Source of the DNA: JARRKC01 sp037388505
GTDB taxonomy: Bacteria > Acidobacteriota > UBA6911 > RPQK01 > JAPXNP01
Assembly: GCA_037388505.1 (NCBI GenBank)
Contig: JARRKC010000017.1
Span: forward strand, 1 to 64,000
Reading direction: 5' to 3'
Length of the DNA: 64,000 bases
Made by a program: the position numbers and the translations under genes. Positions 7,922 to 16,048 of the stretch are shown here, piece after piece; the first letter of the stretch is position 1, and each line of letters opens with the position of its first letter. The notes beneath the pieces are model-generated. The model ran no database searches. It saw only the letters and a program-made list of their open reading frames with translations, and had not been told where the DNA came from.

Positions 7922-8801
7922 GTGACGCATAGGTGACACGCACGTATCTCGATCGTAAGTGTTTATGAACAAACGGTTTTGAAGCCAGTCTGGCACTTAA
8001 CTCGAGAATTGCGATCGGCGAGCAGGTGTCTATCGAGAAACCGTTGGACGACGAACGGGTCCTCGCTGGCGTCGCGGCAAGAGCGGGATGCCCGTGAGCC
8101 GCTCGAGTTCTCGAATGAAGTCCTCGTTCGCACACGGTATGCCCTTCCAGGTCGCCGTTCTGATCTCCTCGAGGGCTCCTGCGGAGAGTTCGTCGGCCAG
8201 CCAGGCACGCCAGTCCGGGATGAGGCCGGCCGGAGGAAAGACTGGGTCCAGGAGAGGGTCCAGGATGAGACCGCAATGCGCTCGAGCACTCGACCACCTG
8301 TAGTCCTCAGCTTTCTCGACCATTCCCGCTCGAACCGGATTCTGCTCCACGTAACGTACCGCGTTCCAGAGATGGGCGTCGTCGAGGACGCACGCGAAGA
8401 AGCGTTCCTGCCAGAGATGCCCGTCAAGACAGTATTTGCCGTTGAAGTAGTCGGCATAGAGGCCGTGCAGATCCCGGAAGCAACAGGAAGCCGATTCGCG
8501 GGTCGGAGGCACCAGTATGTGGTGCACATGGTTCGTCATGAGACTGTACGCATACAGGCGGAGCTCGTAACGTGCAGCGTACAGAGCGAGCTTGGAAAGG
8601 TAGAATCGGCGGTCGGCATCATCCCGAAAGATCGGGGAACGCCGATTCCCGCGGTGGGTGACGTGATGAGGAAATCCAGGCAAGATCAAACGCGGTCGTC
8701 TCGACATGACGTCTCCTCCTTTCTTAGATCCGTGCCAGACTCGAAAAAAAGTCTTTGTTCATAGTCAATTGCAGGGCCAATACGTGCGTGTCACCTATGA
8801 C
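7922..8801. mobile_element. RAYT transposase unit flanked by inverted family B repeats
   Basis: The left end (7922-8000) and right end (8732-8801) are inverted copies of one repeat. Both carry CATAGGTGACACGCACGTAT at the outer edge, then TATGAACAAA, then AGTCTGGCAC at the inner edge. Between them lies one gene, a REP-associated tyrosine transposase. The unit is about 880 bp. This matches the known arrangement of RAYT genes between inverted REP pairs. Confidence 0.8.
8030..8707 (-). CDS. REP-associated tyrosine transposase (Y1/IS200-like, RAYT)
   Basis: 225 residues, typical length for RAYTs, which are HUH single-strand endonucleases related to IS200/IS605 TnpA. It opens with RLILPGFPHHVTHRGNRR. 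The HUH metal-binding motif is MTNHVHHI (H60 and H62), and the likely catalytic tyrosine is Y119 in NAVRYVEQNPVRAG, followed by the family signature DYRWSS. All key residues are present, so the gene looks intact. AAAGGAGG precedes the ATG at 8707. Inverted copies of family B flank it and solo copies occur elsewhere in the window, so it is the natural candidate for spreading them. Confidence 0.92.
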   Translation of the reverse strand: MSRRPRLILPGFPHHVTHRGNRRSPIFRDDADRRFYLSKLALYAARYELRLYAYSLMTNHVHHILVPPTRESASCCFRDLHGLYADYFNGKYCLDGHLWQERFFACVLDDAHLWNAVRYVEQNPVRAGMVEKAEDYRWSSARAHCGLILDPLLDPVFPPAGLIPDWRAWLADELSAGALEEIRTATWKGIPCANEDFIRELERLTGIPLLPRRQRGPVRRPTVSR

Positions 8802-8826
8802 GGGACTCTCGGGGTGGCCCCGGGGC

Positions 8827-10371
8827 TCACCAGTTCTCGAAGTAGTTGCGGTCGAGGGAGCGGTACTGGATGGCCTCGGAGACGTGGGAGGCGTCGATTT
8901 CTCTGGAGCCGGCCAGGTCGGCGATCGTGCGGGAGACCTTGAGGATCCGGTCGTAGGCCCGGGCGGAGAGTCCCAGCTTTTCGATGGCGTCCTCCAGACG
9001 GCGCTGGGCGGGTTCCTCGAGCTTGCAGTAGCGCTGGATCTCGCGGGGACGCATCTGGCCGTTGCACAGGATGCCGCAGCCGTCGAGACGCGTGACCTGG
9101 CGTTCCCGGGCGCGAGCCACTCGCTCAGCGATTCGGCTCGACGGTTCACCGTTGGCCGCCGCTGTCAGCTCTTTGTACTTCACTTCAGGCACGTCGACGT
9201 GCAGGTCGATGCGGTCCAACAGTGGTCCGGAGATCTTCGACAGGTACCGCTGGATCTGCATCGGTGTGCAGACGCACTCTTTGAGTACGCTGTTGTGGTA
9301 CCCGCAGGGGCAGGGGTTCATGGCTGCAACCAGAATGAAGTCTGCGGGAAAGGTCAAAGAGCGGGCCGCCCGCGCGATCGTGATCGCCCGGTCTTCCAAG
9401 GGCTGGCGGAGGACCTCCAGCACGTGACGCTGGAACTCGGGCAACTCATCGAGGAACAGGACCCCATTGTGCGCCAGGGAGACCTCCCCGGGCTTCGGAT
9501 TGGAGCTCCCACCTACCAGTCCGGCCGTACTGATGGTGTGGTGCGGCGCCCGAAAAGGGCGTCGTGCCACGAAGTGGCGTTCCCCGTTCAGAACGCCGCA
9601 GACGCTGTGAATGGCGGTCGTTTCCAGGGCCTCCGCGAAAGTCATGGGCGGGATGACCGACGGGATCCGCTTGGCCACCATGGTCTTTCCCGCCCCGGGG
9701 GGACCGATGAGGAGCATGTTGTGGCCGCCGGCCGTCGCCACCTCGAGGGCGCGCTTGACCGCCTGCTGGCCCTTGACTTCGGAGAAGTCCGGTCCCCCGT
9801 CCTGTTGACGGGCGAACACTTGCTTCAGGTCGATTCGGGTCGGTTGCGCTTCGATTTCTCCCTGCAACAGCTCGACCACCTCTCGCAGCCTGCGTGCCGA
9901 GTAGACTTCGACGTCCTCGACGACTGCAGCCTCCGGGACGTTGTCGGCCGGCAGCAGGATGCGGCGCAGTCCCGCCGCCTGGGCTCCCAGCGCGATCGGC
10001 AAGGCGCCGCGAATGGGCCGCAGCTGACCATCCAGAGAAAGCTCTCCCGAGATCAACCAGCCCTCCAGACAGGCCGGATCGAGATTGCGCATGATCCCCA
10101 TGACCGCCAGAGCAATGGGCAGGTCGTAGCAGCTTCCCTCCTTCTTGAAGGCGGCCGGTGCCAGGTTCACCGTAAGCTGACCAGACTGTGGAAAGGCGAA
10201 CCCGCAGTTCTTGATCGCCGCCTGCACCCGCTTCCCGCTCTCCTTGATGGCGGTATCCGGTAGCCCGACGACGTGGTAGCAGAATCCCGAAGCCACCGAC
10301 AGATCGACCTCCACGTCAATGATCTGGGCTTGGATCCCAAGAACCGACGCACTCTTGACTTTCATGAGCAT
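8827..10371 (-). CDS. comM: YifB/ComM-type Mg-chelatase-like AAA+ ATPase
   Basis: 514 residues, the usual length of YifB/ComM. It has an N-terminal ChlI-type domain (KVKSASVLGIQAQIIDVEVD, then GLPDTAIKES), a central AAA+ core with Walker A GPPGAGKTM and the stretch GVLFLDELPEF for Walker B, and the conserved C-terminal domain (LSARAYDRILKVSRTIADL). In naturally competent bacteria ComM is a hexameric helicase that drives branch migration during integration of transforming DNA; its role here is inferred from homology. The ATG at 10371 follows AGGAGG with 6-base spacing. The two neighbours are unrelated. Confidence 0.93.
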   Translation of the reverse strand: MLMKVKSASVLGIQAQIIDVEVDLSVASGFCYHVVGLPDTAIKESGKRVQAAIKNCGFAFPQSGQLTVNLAPAAFKKEGSCYDLPIALAVMGIMRNLDPACLEGWLISGELSLDGQLRPIRGALPIALGAQAAGLRRILLPADNVPEAAVVEDVEVYSARRLREVVELLQGEIEAQPTRIDLKQVFARQQDGGPDFSEVKGQQAVKRALEVATAGGHNMLLIGPPGAGKTMVAKRIPSVIPPMTFAEALETTAIHSVCGVLNGERHFVARRPFRAPHHTISTAGLVGGSSNPKPGEVSLAHNGVLFLDELPEFQRHVLEVLRQPLEDRAITIARAARSLTFPADFILVAAMNPCPCGYHNSVLKECVCTPMQIQRYLSKISGPLLDRIDLHVDVPEVKYKELTAAANGEPSSRIAERVARARERQVTRLDGCGILCNGQMRPREIQRYCKLEEPAQRRLEDAIEKLGLSARAYDRILKVSRTIADLAGSREIDASHVSEAIQYRSLDRNYFENW

Positions 10372-10944
10372 CTTCGTCCTCCTGTTCCTTCACCCTCTAT
10401 CAACGTCCGAGATCGAGAATCTGCGAGAGCCGGGCAAGCCCTGGGCCCGGATGTGTAACAATAGGGCGGGTTTGGGGAAGTTGAGATATTTTCGATTTGC
10501 GATCTGCGATTTTCGATTTGGAAGGCAGAAGGCAGAAGTTCTGAGTTGCGGGTCCCGGGTTCCGAGAGGGTGGAATATGCTTCCAGTTTGTTTCTCCCGA
10601 GGGTCGAAGCTCGGGGTCCGACGTGGCGTCGGCGCCGGGGGAAGACAAGCAAGGAGAACGTCGAACTTCAAAGTGCGAGGGCGTGTTGCCGAAATCCTTC
10701 GGACCCCGCCTCGACCTTGGAACTGGGCTGTCGAGATTTGCAGATTCGGTCTCACGCCGCCACGGACGCCAAGGACTCCAAAACAAAGAAGTCCTTTGCG
10801 TACCTGGCGGCTCTGCGTGAGATCGAGTTGCCCAGGCTTCACACTCTTGCCGAGCTTCAAACCGAACCGGGCCTGAGACCATTTAGGCAACGCGCCCGCG
10901 AAGCGCGAAGTGCGAAGTGCGAAGAGAATAGGAGAACGTGAGTA
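10372..10944. other. Repeat-rich spacer without a gene
   Basis: Heptamer-type repeats occupy 10490-10560 (for example GGCAGAAGGCAGAAG) and the family D element covers 10672-10896. GCGAAGTGCGAAGTGCGAAG occurs near 10909-10924. The last bases carry the AGGAG of hemE. Several short open frames exist but none has protein-like composition. Confidence 0.6.
10672..10896 (-). repeat. Dispersed MITE-like repeat, family D, copy 2
   Basis: About 225 bp, inverted relative to the copy at 6867. Its two ends are themselves inverted (GTGCGAGGGCGTGTTGCC at one side, GGCAACGCGCCCGCG at the other), which resembles terminal repeats of a non-autonomous element. Single-end-like fragments (GGCAACAC near 13620, 25457 and 43472) are scattered in other spacers. 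Confidence 0.65.
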
Positions 10945-11988
10945 GTGACCGAAAAGCCCAGCAGAGAACCTCGATTCCTGAGAGCCTGCCGCCGGATGCC
11001 GGTCGATCGTACACCCGTCTGGTTCATGCGCCAGGCCGGCCGCTACATGGAGGAATATCGGAAACTTCGGGAGCGACACTCCATGCTGGAATTGTGCAGG
11101 CAGCCCGAACTGGCCGCCGAGGTGACACTCCAGCCGATCCGGCGATTCGACCTGGACGCTGCCATCATCTTCGCGGACATACTCTTGCCCCTGGCTCCGA
11201 TGGGGATCGACTTCGACTTCGCCGCCGGGGAGGGCCCTCTGATCCGAAACCCCGTGCGGACCGCGGAAGCCGCAGCTGGTCTAAGGAAGTTCGACCCGGA
11301 AGAGTCGCTGAACTTCGTGCTCGAGGCCATCCGACTGGTACGGGCCGAACTGGACTCCGAAATCGCATTGATTGGTTTTGCCGGAGCCCCTTTTACCCTC
11401 GCCAGCTACATGATCGAAGGCGGGCGCTCCCGGAACTTCCTGCTGACCAAAACGATGATGTACGAACAGCCTGCAACCTGGGATCGAATGATGGCGACTC
11501 TGGCCGATTCCACGCTCAGCTATCTTCAGGCTCAGCTGCGAGCCGGAGCCCAGGCAGTTCAGCTCTTCGACAGCTGGGTCGGGATCTTGGATCCGGATGA
11601 CTATCGGAAGTTCGTGCTCCCCTATTCAGCGCGGGTTCTTCGACCGTTGGCCGGGACCGGAGCACCGGTGATTCACTTCGGCACGGGGACTGCGGGCTTC
11701 CTGGAACTCATCCGCGAGGCCGGAGGGACGGTGATAGGCGTGGATTGGCGAATCCGACTGAGCGATGCCTGGAGGCGGATCGGATACGACCGGGCCGTCC
11801 AGGGTAACCTGGATCCTCTGGCCCTCCTGGCCCCACTCGATGTGCTCGAAACGAAGGTCAACGCCGTTCTCGACGAAGCGGAGGGAAGGCCGGGGCACAT
11901 CTTCAATCTGGGTCACGGCTTCGTCCCGCAGACGCCGGTGAGCAACGTGGAAGCCGTGGTCGAGCAGGTTCACTCCCGAGAGGGTTAG
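10945..11988 (+). CDS. hemE: Uroporphyrinogen decarboxylase
   Basis: 347 residues, full length. It catalyses decarboxylation of the four acetate side chains of uroporphyrinogen III to coproporphyrinogen III in haem synthesis, in the cytoplasm. The substrate-binding signature TPVWFMRQAGRYM is near residue 25. Other conserved segments are ADILLPLAPMG, the glycine-rich IGFAGAPFTLASYM and HFGTGTAGFL, and the C-terminal FNLGHGFVPQTPV. The start is a GTG with AGGAG 10 bases upstream. It is not in a haem operon here. A 6-bp hairpin follows the stop directly. Confidence 0.95.
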   Translation: MTEKPSREPRFLRACRRMPVDRTPVWFMRQAGRYMEEYRKLRERHSMLELCRQPELAAEVTLQPIRRFDLDAAIIFADILLPLAPMGIDFDFAAGEGPLIRNPVRTAEAAAGLRKFDPEESLNFVLEAIRLVRAELDSEIALIGFAGAPFTLASYMIEGGRSRNFLLTKTMMYEQPATWDRMMATLADSTLSYLQAQLRAGAQAVQLFDSWVGILDPDDYRKFVLPYSARVLRPLAGTGAPVIHFGTGTAGFLELIREAGGTVIGVDWRIRLSDAWRRIGYDRAVQGNLDPLALLAPLDVLETKVNAVLDEAEGRPGHIFNLGHGFVPQTPVSNVEAVVEQVHSREG

Positions 11989-12017
11989 CGGCGTCACAAC
12001 GCCGGGATTAAACCTTT
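11989..12017 (+). terminator. Possible terminator after hemE
   Basis: CGGCGT (11989-11994) and ACGCCG (11999-12004) form a 6-bp stem with a CACA loop, directly after the TAG stop. A modest T-rich stretch (CCTTTTGTTAGGTT) follows a few bases later rather than immediately, so intrinsic termination is likely but not certain. Confidence 0.45.
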
Positions 12018-12052
12018 TGTTAGGTTAGACCCGTCCAATAGGGAGGTGGAAA

Positions 12053-12577
12053 TTGAAGAAGATCGGATTGTGCGTACTGTTGGCGGCGCTGGCTTCTCCG
12101 GTTGTCCTGGCGCAGGACTGCGGGAGTCTGCTCCAGGACATGAAGCTCCCGGAGAAGGTCGGGACTCAGGGTAAGCCGCGAATGATCAAGTGGGAAGAGG
12201 TGGACAAGGTCCTGAATGATGTCGCGAAAAAACTGCAGGGCAAGGCCTGTAGTTTTACGTTCGGGCAACTCTTCAGGACGAAGCATGAGGATGCGCTGTT
12301 TCCGCTGACAAACTCCGTGATGCGGATCGTACCGGAGAAGACGTTTGAAGGTATGATGGTACGAACCCGTTCGGGAGATGAGTTGGGGGAATTTGGAGGT
12401 CGTTATCGCTTCGATCGTTCCGGTGGCGGCTACGCGCTGAGCCACTACTCACTGGTCTCTTTCCAGTATCGTGATGCCGAAGGCGGTTTCCATACCGTAG
12501 GAACCGACCTGTTGATGGATCAATACGGGGTGGCTTGGGAGAAGCTGCAAAAGAAGATCGCCATCTCGACGCAGTAG
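12053..12577 (+). CDS. Hypothetical exported protein
   Basis: 174 residues with a clear signal peptide (KKIGLCVLLAALASPVVLA, cut before QDCG). Two cysteines in the mature chain (in QDCGS and KACSFT) could form a disulfide. I recognise no domain. The start is a TTG preceded by GGGAGGTGG. The next gene begins 7 bases after the stop, so the two exported proteins are probably cotranscribed. Confidence 0.7.
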   Translation: MKKIGLCVLLAALASPVVLAQDCGSLLQDMKLPEKVGTQGKPRMIKWEEVDKVLNDVAKKLQGKACSFTFGQLFRTKHEDALFPLTNSVMRIVPEKTFEGMMVRTRSGDELGEFGGRYRFDRSGGGYALSHYSLVSFQYRDAEGGFHTVGTDLLMDQYGVAWEKLQKKIAISTQ

Positions 12578-12584
12578 GCTTGGC

Positions 12585-13526
12585 ATGAGAAAGCTTTCGG
12601 TCTGGATCGCTGTGCTCCTTCTCGGTTGGACGACCGCGGCTCCCGGTCTGTGGGCGGCGAGTCAGGATACCTACCGGGAGGCCTATGATGCCGGATTCCA
12701 GGATGGAAGCGCTGTCGGGGTGAGACATCGGGAGAACCATCTCGCCTATGATTTTGCCGATGATCCTGCTTATCTGGATGCCACGCGAGGCTACGACCCA
12801 CAGACCCATGATCGTGAGGTCTACCGCGTGGCCTATCGGCGTGGCTTTGAGGATGGCTACGAAGAAGGATATGGGCTCGGGGCGGGCCGCCAGTCACCTT
12901 CCTCCCCTCAGGAGGGGACGACCGAGGAGGCTCCTGCCGCCAAGGGGCTGGCAGGACGTTACGTCATTCCGAAGGGTACGGAGGTCCGTGTTCGCCTGCT
13001 CGACACGCTGGCGACCCAGCGTAATGAAGTGGGGGATTCTTTTCGCGCTGAAACAGTGGGCGATGTGATCATCGACAGTGAGGTCGCCATTCCCTCCGGT
13101 TCGAAGGTCTTCGGAGAGGTCACGCTCGTCAAGAGAGCCGGCCGCATCCGGGGCCGCTCCGAGATGAACCTCAAGTTCAGTCAGGTCGAACTCCCCGACG
13201 GCCGTCGCTTTCCGTTCGATGCGACGGTCGTTTCGATCGAGGAGCAGCGAGACGAGAAGGTCAAGAATGACGACGGGACCCTGGAAGCTCCGGGCGGCAA
13301 AGGTGGCGACGCCAAGAAGATCGGTGCGGCTGCAGGAATCGGCGCGCTGATCGGCATCCTGGCGGGAGGCGGGGCCAAAGTCGGCGCCGTGATCGGAGCC
13401 CTGACCGGCACGGCCGGCGTGCTCGCCATGCGCGGAAGCGATCTGCTGCTGCCGGTGGAGACCGAACTTGTCGTCAAGCTCAACCAGGACGTGACGGTGA
13501 CATCGGGTTTACTGAGGAAGCGGTGA
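12585..13526 (+). CDS. Exported protein with VirB10/TrbI-like beta region and glycine zipper
   Basis: 313 residues. A signal peptide (LSVWIAVLLLGWTTAAPGLWA) is followed by an acidic, Tyr/Asp-rich segment with repeats of the type YDAGFQDG and YRRGFEDGYEEGYG. A beta-rich domain follows (IPKGTEVRVRLLDTLATQRN, then AIPSGSKVFGEV), reminiscent of the TrbI/VirB10 C-terminal fold seen in many Acidobacteria exported proteins. A glycine-zipper-like segment (AAAGIGALIGILAGGGAKVG) sits near 250-275. The likely location is periplasm or outer membrane. The function is unknown; no secretion genes are nearby. Confidence 0.7.
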   Translation: MRKLSVWIAVLLLGWTTAAPGLWAASQDTYREAYDAGFQDGSAVGVRHRENHLAYDFADDPAYLDATRGYDPQTHDREVYRVAYRRGFEDGYEEGYGLGAGRQSPSSPQEGTTEEAPAAKGLAGRYVIPKGTEVRVRLLDTLATQRNEVGDSFRAETVGDVIIDSEVAIPSGSKVFGEVTLVKRAGRIRGRSEMNLKFSQVELPDGRRFPFDATVVSIEEQRDEKVKNDDGTLEAPGGKGGDAKKIGAAAGIGALIGILAGGGAKVGAVIGALTGTAGVLAMRGSDLLLPVETELVVKLNQDVTVTSGLLRKR

Positions 13527-13795
13527 GTCGTTCCGAGTTCCGGGTTCCGTTTACGCGAGATCGGTTCCGCCCGTCTGGACCGACGACTAGCAGGGTCGTG
13601 GCGGAGTCCAAAGGGTCTCGGCAACACCCCCGGTTCCGAAGCAGGAAGCGTCCTCGTTTGTCCCGGTTTGTCCCGGCGCCCCGGATGAGCCGTTCCGGCC
13701 CGGCTTTCCAGGTTCAGAAGGTCAGGGGGCATGCGTTCCGCTTGTTGTGAATCCCGAAGAGCCACGTGACCGGGCGGTCGTGCTAACCTTACATC
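13527..13795. other. Spacer, no gene seen
   Basis: Contains a fragment related to an end of family D (TCTCGGCAACACCC near 13617) and GGTTCCG-type short repeats. No coding frame is convincing. Confidence 0.5.
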
Positions 13796-14038
13796 GTGGA
13801 AGCCGGAGACTTTTTCCAGCGCGAAGCCGAGGCCGTGCTCAGAATCGTGCAGCCCTTCCAGGTGCACGGGGCGCTCTTCTATGAAATCGGTTTCTCCCTG
13901 GCTTCGGATCCTCCCGGTTCGGTCCGCCGGGCGCGGGTGAGCGACAACCTGGTCTATACCGATCCGAAACCCGGGGATCGCGTCAAGATCGCACTCCTGA
14001 TGGGGAATGTGACCCGGATCGTCAAGAGTGGAGCCTAG
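13796..14038 (+). CDS. Small hypothetical protein
   Basis: An 80-residue protein of unknown function, starting at GTG 13796. It ends 3 bases before the start of the endonuclease III-like gene, a spacing typical of translational coupling. The sequence has a beta-rich middle (VHGALFYEIGFSLASDP) and a basic end. No ribosome site is obvious, so the start is uncertain. Confidence 0.5.
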   Translation: MEAGDFFQREAEAVLRIVQPFQVHGALFYEIGFSLASDPPGSVRRARVSDNLVYTDPKPGDRVKIALLMGNVTRIVKSGA

Positions 14039-14041
14039 CCG

Positions 14042-14719
14042 GTGCCCCGGCCGATCACCCTCGAGTGCCTGTTTCGAAAACTCGGCGAGACTCTTCCCTT
14101 CGATCCCAGCTGGCCGGACGGGAATTGGCCCGTCCGCTGGGAGTTTCAGCCGGATGGTTTTGAGATCGCCGTCGGCGCGATTCTGACGCAGAACACCCGC
14201 TGGGAAAACGTCGAGCGGGCGTTACGAGGATTGGCGCAGGCTTCCCTGACCACTCCCGCAGCCCTTCTCGAGGCGGGAGCCCGCTTGGAAGAGGTGATTC
14301 GGCCGGCCGGTTTTTTCCGGCAGAAGTCCGCGGCTCTGCGGCGCCTGGCCGAACTCTGGACGTGCATCGGAGACCGAGTTCCGGAGCGATCCGAGTTGGT
14401 CGCGGTTATCGGAATTGGACCCGAGACTGCCGATGCCATCTGTCTCTATGCGGCCAATCGGCCCGAGTTCATCGCGGACGCCTACACGAGACGTCTGATC
14501 GTTCGCCTGGGTCTGCTGGATCCAGGTCAGGCAACGTACGGAAATGTCAAGGCCTTCTTCCAGCAGCGTCTGGAGCCGGACGTCAGGCGGTTTCGGGCCT
14601 TCCACGCCCTGATCGTCCAGCACGGCAAACGTTTCTGTAGAAAGAGACCGGTTTGTGAAGATTGTCCACTGAAGCGAGAATGCCCGGTTTCGAGGAAGGC
14701 AGAGGAATCGGACTCATAG
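14042..14719 (+). CDS. Endonuclease III-related HhH-GPD DNA glycosylase
   Basis: 225 residues, of the endonuclease III-related branch (COG2231 type) acting in base excision repair. It has the N-terminal helix signature FEIAVGAILTQNTRWENVE, a helix-hairpin-helix with VIGIGPETADAI, the catalytic aspartate region IADAYTRR, and a C-terminal four-cysteine loop CRKRPVCEDCPLKREC for a [4Fe-4S] cluster. The lysine that gives E. coli Nth its lyase activity is absent: proline occupies that place in GIGPETAD. The Cys spacing is C-X5-C-X2-C-X5-C, one shorter in the first gap than in Nth. A monofunctional glycosylase is the likely reading. It starts with GTG just after the 80-residue gene. Confidence 0.87.
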   Translation: MPRPITLECLFRKLGETLPFDPSWPDGNWPVRWEFQPDGFEIAVGAILTQNTRWENVERALRGLAQASLTTPAALLEAGARLEEVIRPAGFFRQKSAALRRLAELWTCIGDRVPERSELVAVIGIGPETADAICLYAANRPEFIADAYTRRLIVRLGLLDPGQATYGNVKAFFQQRLEPDVRRFRAFHALIVQHGKRFCRKRPVCEDCPLKRECPVSRKAEESDS

Positions 14720-14814
14720 GATGCCGGGATTGCACGCACTGGGCGGGGCCTTCTCGTCCTGTTCGTCCTGTAGGTTCTATGACTCGGTCAGGCTTGAAGC
14801 CCCGTTCCTCCAGC

Positions 14815-15861
14815 CTACCCCAGTCTCTCCCTAACCAGGCCTGCGGCTCGGTGGCCCACTTCCCAGCTGGCGCCCATGCCGTGACCGCCCAACCCGGCCA
14901 CCCAGAGCAAGCCGGGCAACTGCTCTGAGAATCCAAGGTGAAACTGCCCATCGGGAGTCTTCGTGCGAAAGCAGGACCACTCCCTGCGCTGAAGCGCCCT
15001 TTCCAGGTTGGGAAGCTGCCTGCTGATCAATTCGGCCAGTCTTTCGGCTATCTCGGGATTGATCGTGGGAATGAAACCGGACGTGGCGAGCTCCTCATCG
15101 CAGACGCTGAAGAGCAGGCCTCCCGATTCGGGACGAAAATAGAAACTGCGCTCCACGCTCCAGACGAAGGGCCAGTCCGGGTGGATCCCGTCGATCCCTT
15201 CCAGTACGAAAAGATGCCGCTTGAAGGACCTCATCGGGAGTGAGGCGATGCCTGCCATCTCCGCAACCTTCGGAGCCCATGCGCCCGCCCCATTGACGAT
15301 CAGCCGGGTCGAGACCCGAGAACCATCCTGGAGCAGAACCTCGAACCCATCACCCACCGGATCGATCTCCACAACGGGGCAGTTCAGACGAATCTGCAGC
15401 CCTCTTGTTCGGCTGTTGTCGAGATAGAACTGAAGCAGCCGAGAGATATCCATGACTCCGTCCGATGGCGTGAAGAGCGCGGCATCGAAGGAATGGCCCT
15501 CCAGGAGCGGAACCTGTCGACGGACCTGTTCCGGAGTCAGAATGTCGCTTCGGATGCGATCGGGCTCGCGAAGCGGTCCCAGCTGAGAAGGCCGGCCGAG
15601 CAGGAGCGAACCGACGGCCGCATAGCCCACCTCCTCGGCATGTTCGAGGTAATGGACCACACTGCGCGCCACGATCTCGCGGACGGGAGGGTTGTCGACC
15701 GCCTGCAGGACCATGGATGCATTGCGCCCGGAGGCGTGGTATCCGGGGACCTCTTCTTTCTCGACGAGGAGGATCGATCCGGAAAAGCCACTCCGGGTCA
15801 GATGAAAGGCTGTCGAGGCCCCGGCAAATCCGGCACCGATGATCAGGACGTCAATATCCAC
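14815..15861 (-). CDS. FAD-dependent oxidoreductase (DAO family)
   Basis: 348 residues, the usual size of the glycine/D-amino-acid oxidase family. It begins with the ADP-binding motif VLIIGAGFAGASTAFHL and a following acidic strand ILLVEKEEVPGYHASGRNA. A second FAD contact is LIVNGAGAWAPKVAEMAG, and the C-terminal Gly-rich segment is WVAGLGGHGMGASWEVG. It probably oxidises an amine or amino acid; the substrate cannot be read. It runs convergent with the endonuclease gene (96 bases apart). A repeat-filled spacer lies upstream of its start. Confidence 0.85.
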   Translation of the reverse strand: MDIDVLIIGAGFAGASTAFHLTRSGFSGSILLVEKEEVPGYHASGRNASMVLQAVDNPPVREIVARSVVHYLEHAEEVGYAAVGSLLLGRPSQLGPLREPDRIRSDILTPEQVRRQVPLLEGHSFDAALFTPSDGVMDISRLLQFYLDNSRTRGLQIRLNCPVVEIDPVGDGFEVLLQDGSRVSTRLIVNGAGAWAPKVAEMAGIASLPMRSFKRHLFVLEGIDGIHPDWPFVWSVERSFYFRPESGGLLFSVCDEELATSGFIPTINPEIAERLAELISRQLPNLERALQRREWSCFRTKTPDGQFHLGFSEQLPGLLWVAGLGGHGMGASWEVGHRAAGLVRERLG

Positions 15862-15889
15862 AGCGGCGATTCTAACACCCGGGGAGATT

Positions 15890-16048
15890 TGGGATTTGAG
15901 ACTTAGGGATTAAGGGATTAGGGGATTGAGGGATTGGGGATTGGGCGCGGCGCTCCGCGTGATCCAGGCTGCCGGACTGTTGAATTCGCTCACTCCCGTG
16001 GAATCCCGTAATCCGTAATCCCCCAATCCCCCAATCCCCCAATCCCCC
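15890..16048. repeat. Inverted arrays of AATCCCC-type short repeats
   Basis: From about 15898 to 15944 there are repeated GGGATTA/GGGATTG units. From about 16008 to 16048 there is the complementary run of AATCCCCC units. The two arms could pair to form a long imperfect hairpin. The centre holds GATCCAGGCTGCC, a fragment shared with the double-hairpin repeat at 4891-4960. There is no coding content. Confidence 0.7.

Noticed and set aside
8755..10263. 502-residue plus-strand open frame opposite comM
   Set aside because: It is the antisense of a clear YifB/ComM gene, rich in Arg, Gly, Asp and His as such shadows are in GC-rich DNA, with no recognisable motif.
15898..16048. A CRISPR array
   Set aside because: The repeated units are 7-8 bases and contiguous, without unique 30-base spacers.
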